From positions 62,001 to 126,000 of the forward strand of contig JARGXX010000068.1 in assembly GCA_030374765.1 (NCBI GenBank): a stretch of 64,000 nucleotides of DNA, written 5' to 3'. Position 1 is the first letter of the stretch; each line of letters starts with the position of its first letter. Shown here piece by piece: positions 12,101 to 21,121 of this stretch. The translations under genes and the position numbers were made by a program. Source of the stretch: Agarophyton chilense. Lineage: Eukaryota; Rhodophyta; Florideophyceae; Gracilariales; Gracilariaceae. Under the pieces are notes generated by a model. It searched no databases. It saw nothing but the letters and a program-made list of their open reading frames with translations, and was not told the origin of the DNA.

Positions 12101-14586
12101 TCTTCTTCATGCTCCCCTCACCCAACAACAACAAAAACAACAACACAGAAAACGCCTGGTTACTGAAACAGTTCTACCTACACCTGAACCAAAGTGCTCC
12201 ATCCATACATCGCAATTAACCCTGTCCCCTCCCACTGACCGCTTTGTGATCCCCCATTCTCAAATCAACCTAAACCTGGCGGCCTCTCATCCTTTCAATC
12301 CACATCCGCCTGCTTTTATGGCAGCCGCCATACCGCGCGATGGAGCTTCTCTCTTACAACAACCGCTTGTGACCTACGAACACAATACATCAGAAATGCT
12401 CCGAGCACTAAGACAGGCACTCTCCAACGACTCTGCTTTGTTCAAATCCCACCAACTTTTTTTGAACACAGCGGCCATGTACAACAGGCTTTCCAACATG
12501 CTACTAATTCAGCCGACTGGATCTGGAAAAACACTATCTCTTCTGCTCTCCGTCTTAATGGAAAAGGGCAAATACTCCACCGTTCTCATCACCCCTCTCA
12601 CAGCTTTGCTCAGTGAATACGAACTGCGCGCTCAGCTCTTCAGCCTTCGTGCTTCTCGTACACCCACCCCTCCCGGATCGCACTCCTTTGCCGACATTTA
12701 CATCTTTTCCGCCGAAAGACTTTCTCTTCCTTCTTTCACAGAGTTCACCACGCTACTGATGGCCGCCGACCGCCTCGCCCGCATTGCCATCGATGAATGT
12801 CACTTGTTTCTTTTATGGCAACACTTTCGCCCGTGCTTGGCCAACCCCCATAACTGCTTCGGCCACATTCCCACAAAGATCCGTCGCTTGCTTTTAAGCG
12901 CGACAGAGCCGCCGCGCGACCGCTTTCTTCTTCTGTCTCAGCTGCACATCCCGAACGATCATGTATACGCTTCTTCGACTGCAGGAAACAATATTTCTTT
13001 TGTCTTGTATCACCTAAGCTCAGCCCCCAACACTTCACGTGCCACACGCTTTTGCGCCGCTCATGGCCACTTTCAGGATGTGTTCGGATACTTTCTTTAG
13101 CTTGGCGTCTCAATTTTGCAAGAGCATGTGGCTCGATTGCTTCACTCGTCGGCTGACACAACACTAGCTCGCGTTCTTATATTCTCGTTAACGCGCCCGG
13201 CTGCCGAAGCTGTCCATGAAGCTCTCGACGCTTCGCGTTCTTCTTTCGGTGCCCTTAAACAATTCACTACTGTCACAGTTCTCCTGTACTATTCTGGTCT
13301 CTTCGATGTTGGTAAACGACGGGCGCACAGCCTTTGGAACTCTCCGCCTTCTTCCAGCGCCCCCACAACCAACCACATTCTATTTATGGTTTGCACCTCT
13401 TCTTTTGGTACGGGCATCGGATTTCCCAACGTTCGCCTGGTTTTCAGCTTTGGTGGAGTAGCGAGCCTTTGCAACCTCGCGCAACAGGCCGGCAGGGCCG
13501 GCCTCGATGGAAACCCATCCACTTGCGTCACCATTTATTTCCAGCCCTACTTCAAACTGGCAGCGGAAACCCTTTCTTCGTCCTCATCCAACACAAATGC
13601 GTTTGAGGAGGCCAATCGCATTTACAACCAAGCACTTTCCACGCAGCGTTTGTTGGAAGCGCAGCAATGGGTCAAATGCAAATCTGTTTGTCGAAGGAAC
13701 GCACTCTATTTTCACATGGACGGAAAAGAACCAGGCATCTGTCTCTTCTCCCCTTCGGTTCTTAATTGCGATATTTGCAATAGCATCGCAGCTGTCTCCC
13801 CCTCTCCCACCCCGGAACGAAGCTCCGTTTCCGCCACCCTTTCTGCCTCTCAGCACACCGAATCCATTTCATCGTCACCCAGCGCTTCCCCACAAACACC
13901 CACGCCGTCAAAAAACGCTCCCAATCAATCAAACAGAACATCCTGAAACAACAAAACCACCAACAACAACAGCGGCCCAACACAAAGCCCCAAACCCCAC
14001 GCCAGTCGTCCGCCACGACCTCCCACCTCCACTCCATCGCAGTTGCTGACAACCATGCATCCATCCGCTGCGATCCAATCCCCCACTGTCGCTTCTTCTC
14101 AATCTCAGTCGCACTCCGCCACCTTCTTTTACACCTTGGAACGAAAAACACCGCAACAAATCGTGTCACACTTCGAGGAGCTCTCCAGCCGACTTGCCCT
14201 TCTCTGTGTGCCGTGCTGGCTGCACGGAAAAACGCAAGTGCATTTGACGGACAATCATGCATGCCCCCATTCCCGTCAACGATGCTTCAGATGCTTTTCG
14301 CCGCACCATATATCGCGCAACTGCAGGTTCGATAAATCACCTCAAGAAACCTGCTACCGATGCGATCTCGGATTCTGCAAGGGACTCAAAACTCATTCTC
14401 AACGGCATTCTTTTGGAACAAGACACTGCATCTTCATTTCGCTCTATCAACTGGCACTTGTGGCTAACGTGCTCCGAAACTCGCTCTGATATTGCACTCC
14501 ACCGCTTTGAAGGCCGCATGCAATCCAAGTTCAACTCCATTTCCCATTTCCTCCCAAGATTCCTCACCCCCCCCCCCTTGAAATAG
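9155..14586 (+). pseudogene. Zinc-finger RecQ-type helicase, telomere-linked-like, decayed
   Basis: The frame begins MSQNSLSSASEHG at 9155 and can be followed to about 14586, roughly 1,800 codons. Two zinc fingers lie near the N-terminus: CVNCQCGLRSARAIQHHLRK and CPLCKFCYLDPVRLQAHLIE. The middle 800 residues are unassigned. The helicase core has motif I QPTGSGKT (about 12510), motif II DECH (12792-12803) followed by a W-x-x-FRP element as in RecQ, and motif VI QQAGRAGLDG (about 13482-13511). A Cys/His-rich tail follows at 14200-14380 (CVPCWLHGK, CFRCFSPHH, CYRCDLGF). Two C2H2 fingers, a RecQ core and a Cys-rich tail together match, from memory, the large fungal telomere-linked and DUF3505-type RecQ proteins. 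Several stops and about three frame changes show it is decayed. Behind it lies a telomere-like satellite. Confidence 0.7.
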
Positions 14587-15100
14587 ACGACATTTTTCAT
14601 AATTGGTTAACACACAACAACCACTTTGCCGTACCCAACATTCTACTCCTTGAAGCTTGGTGGAACTCAACCACAACACTCATTTAAGCACGAATTGAGA
14701 TTCGCACCCGGTACATTAAACACCCATTCTTCTTTCTCTCTTTTGCCTTCAACTCTCTTCCTTGCCACAAAAAAACACATTTCCTCCTCTTTATACTGAA
14801 ATATAACCCCAAACACCCCATATCCGACCGTTACATTACACCCATTCCAACAACAAGCGTTATTCATACGAATTTATCTCCAGCTCAACCTCAGCCCCGA
14901 AAAATCATAACGCCGCCTCTAAAACAGAGTGTAACGATACAACCCCCACTCTACATCAGTCACACCCATAAAGCCCAGTACACTTATCGAATGCAGGTCG
15001 CTCAACACAGAACTTTATCCAACCACCGCAGATATCGAGTACACCCTCAAACAATCTGTACACCACGCATCCATAATATACTGGGACTTGACGTCTCGAC
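14587..15100. other. G-poor spacer, no gene seen
   Basis: This 500-base stretch continues the C-rich, G-poor composition of the island. It has no open frame I can support and no clear repeats. It leads into the telomere-like satellite. Confidence 0.5.
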
Positions 15101-15420
15101 TGCAAACCCTTAAAACCCCTAAAAACCACTAGAACTACATAATAAAAAAGCTTCCGCTAAAACTCCTAAAGCCCTCCACCCCCTCAACGATGTGTTTCTC
15201 TCCGTAAATACGAAATCGCATAAAGGTAAAGCTTCCCCTAAAACCCCTAAAACCCTAAACCCCTAAACCTCTAAAACCTCTAAAACCCCTAAAACCTCTA
15301 AGCAATGTTTTCCTCTCCGTAAATACAAAATCCCATAAATGTAAAGCTTCCCCTAAAACCACTAAACCCCTAAACCTCTGAAACCTGTAAAAGCCCCTAG
15401 CCAATGGTTTCCTCTACGAA
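15100..15420. repeat. Satellite with degenerate telomere-like tracts
   Basis: Three diverged units begin with AAAGCTTCC near 15149, 15227 and 15344. Each continues into runs of CCCCTAAA, CCCTAAA and CCTCTAAAA and then a non-telomeric tail (TTTCCTCTCCGTAAATAC). The C-rich CCCTAAA-type tract resembles plant and algal telomere repeats (TTTAGGG, TTTTAGGG) but is degenerate. The orientation, C-rich on the plus strand, is that of a left chromosome end. An AT/C-rich subtelomeric satellite with no telomere history is the alternative. Confidence 0.6.
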
Positions 15421-16018
15421 AACGTAAACTTCCGTAGGCCCTGACTGATAGCTACTTTATGGCGATGGCACTGCTGGACAAACCTTAAGGTCATAATACC
15501 CTACCTGGCATCGTTAAGCATACTTCATCCCTACATCACTAAACGCACTGCACGCTTCTTCTTTAGCTGAGAGTGTGGCGCCAGCACTCCCCTGACCTAC
15601 TACTCACCACATTCAAACTACATTAAACTTGGCAGTACCAACGAATATCGACCCTCAGTGTTGCCGTATATGAAAACCATCCTAAAACCAAGCGCAAACG
15701 CACCATTTTTAGGCTCTAAGACGACCCCAAAAACGCGCATACAAAACGCCTGACAATGTGCCAACTGCCTCCACGAAATCGCCACAGAACCAAGCGCAAA
15801 TGCATACCTTAACCCATTCTTTTGATAAAATTTTCGCAGATTATCCAGCTTACAACACATCTCGGCTGTGCAGCGGAGATGTGGCTGTAACCAAGCGCCT
15901 TTGAGTGCCACACTCGACGCACGCCTCCACGTTGTGTAGCAAAAATGTTACAATAAAGCATGTGCAAACGCAGGATTTGGCGGACAGCCCAGCGCGTGAA
16001 ATTTTTATGATTTTTTCA
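15421..16018. other. Spacer with recurring ACCAAGCGC motif
   Basis: No gene is supported. The motif AACCAAGCGC recurs near 15689, 15791 and 15892, and the same word is the arm of the hairpins in the repeats that follow. A minus-strand open frame at 15618-15911 has no recognisable protein character. Confidence 0.4.
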
Positions 16019-16430
16019 AAAGCAAAAATTGCGAAAATGGGTGCTGCGCGCCAACACCTGGCAAGTCGCGCGCTACGTTACCCGAACGAAGCGCCTGAGC
16101 GCAATAAGCCATGATTTTTTGAGCGTGCCAATGTGGCATACTCGCTCTCGAGCACAACGTTTAGCATCCAGGGGGTCAAAATTGCACATACGTCAAATGC
16201 AGCGCGTGGCGCATGGTATATGTAATTACCAAGCTCTGCTGACAACCGCGTTTGACCAAGCGCCAGCCCACACTTACAACCTGTAATATATTTATAGGCG
16301 GTCAAAATCGCACATACGTCGAATGCAGCCCGTGGCGCTTGGTGTATGTAATTACCAAGCGCTACTGACAACCGCGTTTTACCAAGCGCCAGCCCATACT
16401 TACAACCTGTAATATATGTAGGTTACATAA
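16019..16430. repeat. Hairpin-bearing repeat A, with tandem part
   Basis: A unit with the perfect hairpin GCGCTTGGT...ACCAAGCGC and the tail CTTACAACCTGTAATATAT occurs at 16175-16300 and again at 16301-16426 (period 126). The preceding 16019-16174 segment recurs in part at 17660-17736, and the 16090-16290 segment recurs at 18424-18640, just before the Penelope-like frames. I infer that these are leader or pseudo-LTR sequences of that retroelement family. Confidence 0.65.
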
Positions 16431-17659
16431 TGATTGTTTTTGATCGTCGTTTCAAATATACAACGTTTTAACTGAAGTACATTTCAATTCGTTGTCCTGA
16501 AGGAGCATTGACCAGAGTGCATGCGCGGTATACGGAATACCTACGCTTGATTTAGCCAAGAAGACAGCGAACCTAAATACTCGGTGCTAGAACAGCGAAG
16601 AACATCAACCTTTACTTCTACGGATATAAAATGTGCCTGATCAAAATGAAGGACAGATTACTCCCTTTCGAAGCGGTTAAACGAATAATTCAAAACTGGA
16701 TATGAATACATTTACATCGTTTCGAAACGGAGGATATAATACTCCATTTCGAAATGGAAAAACGAAAGGGCGTTTCAAGTGGAACACACAATTCTCCATT
16801 TGAAGATGGAGCACCGAGTACTCCATTAAGGAACTCTGCGGAGGAGTATATGTTCAAAATACCATTCCTACTTAGCTTGCGTGTGACTCTAAAGATGATT
16901 TCATCGCAGGCGAAAAGGTGTATCGCACGCAGGAGTTCGTTGTCAATTTGTAGCTGAAAAGCGTGAAGGTCCGAGGTGCTGTACTTCATAGTACCGTAGG
17001 CTGTAATTCTCAAGATGGTTTTATTGCATGCCGCAGAGGTTTTGCGGTTCGCCTGCTCTTCAATGTATTTTAATCTCGGTACTGAAATAATTACAGTTGT
17101 ACTCTAGTGCAACTAACGCCGTCGTTTCATTCTGTTGGAGTCCGTACTGCGGTCCAATATTTCTACTTAGCTCACCCATGGCGTATCAGATCAGTGCTGG
17201 AATGATTAAAGGAATCGTGCAGTGCAGACAACTTCTCTTTCATTACACAACCGTTGATTACGGGCCTTATCATTTGATTCATCGATGTCAGCTGCGTTAA
17301 AGTAGGAATCATTCGTGGAGTGCAAGAATAAATGGGTACCGCCAAACCTTTGATTCCTATGCACACGAAGGGGTCTTAATTCGAAGAGTGAAGACAAACA
17401 CACGTAAGGGATTCAATGGGTTTGGATGTCCAAATCAAAAAGCTTTGATTCTAGCCCGGCCATCCAGCGCGTCGTTGGCGGCGCTGACCGTGCCAAAAAA
17501 TTGTAATTCTATTTAGAATCAAAGGTGTTCCAGCCAAGGTGTCAAAACCGCACATACGCCAGTTCTGCACTAGAATCAATGGTAGCTGACAGTGGCCATT
17601 AACTTCCTTACATTAATGTACGTACACAAAAACATTGATTCCGTCACGAAGATACTTAT
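16431..17659. other. Spacer with cluster of short hairpins
   Basis: No gene is supported. Between 16660 and 16850 several short palindromes follow each other, each opening with TACTCC or CTCC: CGTTTCGAAACG, CCATTTCGAAATGG and CTCCATTTGAAGATGGAG. The rest is unique-looking sequence without coding signal. Confidence 0.4.
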
Positions 17660-17736
17660 AGGACAAATTGCGAAAATGGGTGCTGCGCACCAACATCTGG
17701 CAATTCGCGCGCTACGTTACACGAACGAAGCGCCTG
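17660..17736. repeat. Partial copy of repeat A
   Basis: About 77 bases match 16019-16096 closely, including GCGAAAATGGGTGCTGCGC and CGAACGAAGCGCCTGA. The match stops sharply, so this is a truncated copy. Confidence 0.7.
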
Positions 17737-17777
17737 AATGTTGGCTGTTGACCCTGTGCTGTCACTGAAAACCAAAA

Positions 17778-18209
17778 GTGCAGGGCAGCATAGGCTTTTT
17801 TGGACGGTGCCTCTGTAAAAGCGCATATTCGTGTCAGTCGGATCTCAACGTGAACTCGGGCTGTGATTGGCTACTGCAAATGTGCACATGCAATGTGGTG
17901 TGTACAAGTGGTATGGAACTATTGGGTGTGTCTGTAAGACACGTCTGTACGTGGTCTACTTGTACTAATGTGCACGCTGTTCAGGATGTCCAGCTGGTGT
18001 ACTATGTACACATCTCACAAGGTGTAACGAATGTACTTGGAGAAGAGACGTGTCATGTGTATTACAGGAGACCTGGTGTACTGTACTGGAACGTGAGTGT
18101 GTATGGAGGCGGATTGCAAATAGTGTATGTTGGAATATTGAATTTGTGCACACGTCAGTATAAGTATAGGCTGTGCACTGTTGTATTACCTTGTTGTGCG
18201 CCGCAATGA
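17778..18209. other. GTAC/GTGTAC-rich stretch
   Basis: The stretch is rich in GTGTAC, TGTAC and GTGCAC words, with more than ten GTAC or GTGCAC sites in about 350 bases. The plus-strand open frame over it (143 codons) gives a Cys/Val-rich protein like nothing I know. I think the frame is a product of the biased composition. Confidence 0.35.
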
Positions 18210-18324
18210 ACTTTGACTAGGGTTAATGTCGTGCTTGAATATGATTGGTGGTATTAAGAGTCCCTGATTTGTAGTCTAGGGTTTACTTTGGGTTGGAGTA
18301 TAGATGGCTGACATTTTGGAGTAG

Positions 18325-18332
18325 TATATAAG
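18325..18332 (+). promoter_or_regulatory. Possible TATA box upstream of Penelope-like element
   Basis: TATATAAG lies about 330 bases before the first retroelement frame and just before a pyrimidine-rich stretch (18385-18420). The spacing would suit transcription that starts at the edge of the repeat A copy at 18424. There is no other support. Confidence 0.3.
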
Positions 18333-18423
18333 TGAAAGTTTGAGCGCCTCCAAGTAAATCCAAGCTAGAGCTGGCGAACTTCCTTTTCATCCCCTCAACC
18401 TTTTCTTCAGCCTTTCCTTATCC

Positions 18424-18640
18424 AACACTGAACGCAATTAGCCACGATTTTTTTAGCGTGCCAATGTGTCATACGCGCTCTCCAGCACAACGTTTTCCCT
18501 CCAGGGGGTCAAAATCACACATACGTCGAAAGCAGCGCGTGGCGCTTGGTGTATGAAATTACCAAGCACTACTGACGACCGCTTTTTACCAAGCGCCAGC
18601 CCACACTTACAACCTGTAATATATATATAAAACACCATCC
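18424..18640 (+). repeat. Repeat A copy, leader of Penelope-like element
   Basis: This copy matches 16090-16290, including GTGCCAATGTG, CAGGGGGTCAAAAT, the ACCAAGC hairpin and the ACCTGTAATATAT end. It sits directly before the retroelement open frames, which suggests it is the 5' region of the element. Confidence 0.65.
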
Positions 18641-18663
18641 CGAAGGCAATCGCTCTGCCACGG

Positions 18664-19179
18664 ATGCCGCTGGTTCCGGTATCACAAGCTGAAGAATTCT
18701 GCACGAAGTTCAAATCTCTGTCCCAGTCTTTTGTTGAAGATACACTGGAACTTCTCATCCAAGCACGAGGCAAAGATCTTAAAGCCCTCGGGAATGAAAG
18801 AAAAGAGCATTTGGATCAAGCCGCGGAAAAAGTACAGGAGTCCTTGCATGGGTCGTTTACCCTGTCAACAATGATAACACGGCCACAAGTTCAAACCCTC
18901 CTGCACCGCTATAAGGAAGATCCTTCGAAGACATTGAAGAACTCCCGGTTTCAGTCTGAACGATTGAGTTCCTTTGGTCACTACGTCAACACCGAGAAGA
19001 AAAATGCCCAACTCCTGAAGAAATCAGCAGAATATGATGATGAAGAGGTGGCCCCAACCGCGGGGGTCTATCAGCTGCGGAAAAAGTTGAAGGCCCTCCG
19101 AGAAGATGTGAAGTCGATGAAGATGAAGACGAAGCAGAAGAAGAACCCCCCCCCCCCCCAAAGCCCAGAAAACCCCTAA
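18664..19179 (+). mobile_element. Penelope-like element, first open frame
   Basis: The 171-codon frame encodes a helical, Lys/Glu-rich protein that ends in a very basic Lys/Pro tail over a poly-C run (about 19147-19160). It sits in the same orientation and directly upstream of the Penelope-type reverse transcriptase, where such elements carry an N-terminal coiled or nucleic-acid-binding part. Sequence from 19180 to 19525 carries further fragments in this style, including FEVKKVLSVGGGF, which fits the region just before the first RT motif. I do not recognise a domain in the frame itself. Confidence 0.5.
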
Positions 19180-19525
19180 ACTGCCTCAGGGGGGATCAAA
19201 CGCGGGGGGGAGAACGAAGAAAACCAAAGGCCAACGGAAGTATACAAAAAAGGCAAGCACGGCGCCGCCGAACGGGGCGCCAAGCAAAATTAACCCGTTT
19301 CAGGCCTAGAAAACCCCGATCCCTCGAGCCTAAGTAACTGAAGTACAACCCCCCTATCGAAATTAATGATAAAGACGTACCTTTCGAAGTCAAGAAAGTA
19401 CTGTCTGTTGGGGGAGGATTTCTGCTCAGGACGCCACTCAAAATCTGTCTTCGAGACACAGTAGATCAACTACTAAATGCTTTAGGATCTGGATTCAGGA
19501 GGATCAAAACCTCGGTCTCACGTTA

Positions 19526-20440
19526 ATGAGCCGAAAGCTCTATGACGATCTGGTTAGTATAGAAATCCAAGAGGGTGTATTCTCTGAGGTCAGCTCCTTC
19601 CCCCTTGAAGGGCTCTTCAATAACCTCGATGGTATCTTACAAAACAGCCGGAAACCCAGACACTATCAGAAGGATCATATGCGGTATTCTCTTAATGCCA
19701 CAGATCCAGCCTCCTTCTACGTACTGCCGAAAATCCACAAGCCAACAGTCAAATCTAGACCTATAACTGCCTCCCACTGTTACATTACGGGGGCTTTCTT
19801 TAGAGAATTGAGTATCTTCCTCAACAAAGAACTTCTCAAGATCCCAGCGATATCAGTGAATAAATGGCAGACTGTTCGGATATTGGAACAAATGCATCAA
19901 ACTTACGATTGTGTGTTCTTGACATACGACTTAAAAAGATGCTACCCCAACATGGACTTGGAGGATGCGATTCAAGTGTTAACCCGAGAACTTCCGCACA
20001 TCTATACGGCTAACGACGCATTCTGGTCACAAGTACTACGATTCATCATGTACAACAACTTTGTTACAGATGGAAACGGGGTTCATAGACAGATGGAGGG
20101 AACAGCAACAGGGACAGTCGTTGCCCCTGCCCTTGCCAATCTCTATCTGTTGTATAAGTTCCAACGGATTTTCCTGGACTCAGTCAGCAGTGTCATCATC
20201 AACCGCCGGTATATTGACGACGGCCTAGTGGTTCTGCGATCCAAAAAGGCTGCTGAGAAGCTAATGAAAAGGCTGAAAAACAGTTCAAACCTATGCCTGA
20301 CATGGTATGTCAGCGACAGGAACGCTATCTACCTGGATCTAACGATAAAAAAAGGACGCCGGTGTTTCTTTGAAAGCATTGTGAATATAAAAGAATACAC
20401 CAAGCCTATATCCAAGTTCTTGTACCTCCATGGGGGCTGA
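19526..20440 (+). mobile_element. Penelope-like reverse transcriptase, 3' truncated
   Basis: The 304-codon frame has the Penelope-like RT signature in order: FYVLPKIHKPTVKSRPI (about residue 65), LTYDLKRCYPNMD (motif with the first Asp), GTATGTVVAPALANLYLL (motif 4), RRYIDDGLVVL (catalytic box), and AIYLDLTIKK near the thumb. The LPKIHK...RPI block separates Penelope-like RTs from LINE and LTR RTs. The frame ends at FLYLHGG, where family members continue through the thumb and often into a GIY-YIG endonuclease. Here the sequence passes straight into the 140-bp hairpin array. Whether the family is endonuclease-minus or this copy is merely truncated cannot be told from one copy. Confidence 0.8.
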
Positions 20441-20472
20441 GCCCAAACTCACCTCAAGCACTCGGACGAAGC
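20431..20472. repeat. Left remnant of 140-bp hairpin array
   Basis: These 42 bases (core GGGCTGAGCCC, then CACTCGGACGAAGC) match one quarter of the array unit at 29050-29395. The Ty3 element between them split one array. Confidence 0.75.
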
Positions 20473-20918
20473 TGTGAAAGAGCGGTGATAGCGGTTGAGC
20501 CCTGTAAGAAGGCGGGCCCTGAAGGATCTTGCAGGTGACACGTGTACGGGTCGACCTCAGGTGGACTCATGTAGATTATTATTTTAATTTAATTAGTGTT
20601 ACAGAGTAACACTACAGTGCCAGGGAGATCTCAGCGTCTCGCTAGTACTATTTATTTGGCTCAAGTGACGTTTCTCCCTTAGAGTACGGTAGGCACCGTT
20701 AGGATACTAAATAACCCCCTTTGGTATATTAGTTCAACCCTTTGGTCTTCAAGCCATCGTTTCCGTAGCTCCAACCTGTAGGACTACGCAGTAAACGCCA
20801 GCACATTGGACCAAGTACTCTGGGAGTGCCGCCGTCAAGGATTCGAACCTTAGGACCCGCTCAATCACGCTACTACTGGTCGATACCCGTACGCTGACCC
20901 ACCAGTGATTGCGTTACA
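20473..20918 (+). repeat. 5' LTR of Ty3 element 1
   Basis: The LTR is 446 bp, TGTGAAAGAGCGG...GCGTTACA. Its last 90 bases hold an antisense tRNA-like stretch with a box-B match (GGTTCGAATCC on the minus strand). Confidence 0.92.
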
Positions 20919-20921
20919 TTT

Positions 20922-20937
20922 TGGTCTCCCGACTTAG
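20922..20937 (+). other. Primer-binding site of Ty3 element 1
   Basis: TGGTCTCCCGACTTAG starts three bases after the 5' LTR and begins with TGG, as expected for pairing with a tRNA 3' CCA end. Ty3 element 2 has nearly the same site (TGGCCTCCCGACTTAGA on the minus strand at 38241-38257), so both families use the same tRNA. I cannot name that tRNA. Confidence 0.65.
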
Positions 20938-21121
20938 AAAGCTCAAGGAATAATTGAACGGACCACTGTAAAGAAGAATTATCCAGATTCTAACCTTTGG
21001 TTTAATTCCCCAACGGACCAGAAGTACAGAAGCAACCGCCATTATCGATGCAGGAAACACACCCAACCGACCCAACCATAGCACTCCTACGGCAGGACAA
21101 AGTGCGACTGCAACGCCAGCG

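Noticed and set aside
1-14586. Bacterial or phage contamination as the source of the left island
   Set aside because: ParB-like and DPPY methyltransferase genes suggest it, but the SET domain, the fungal-like helicase, the spacer style and the continuous sequence into eukaryotic retroelements argue for nuclear DNA.
4983-14586. A variant genetic code or stop-codon read-through in the island genes
   Set aside because: All three stop codons appear inside the frames and there are frame changes too, while host genes in the same window use normal stops. Decay is the simpler reading.
15100-15420. CRISPR-like array
   Set aside because: The units differ in length, the repeats are low-complexity and there are no unique spacers of even size.
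17778-18209. A Cys-rich 143-codon gene
   Set aside because: The frame lies in GTGTAC-rich DNA that gives Cys and Val codons by composition alone, with no domain or relative.
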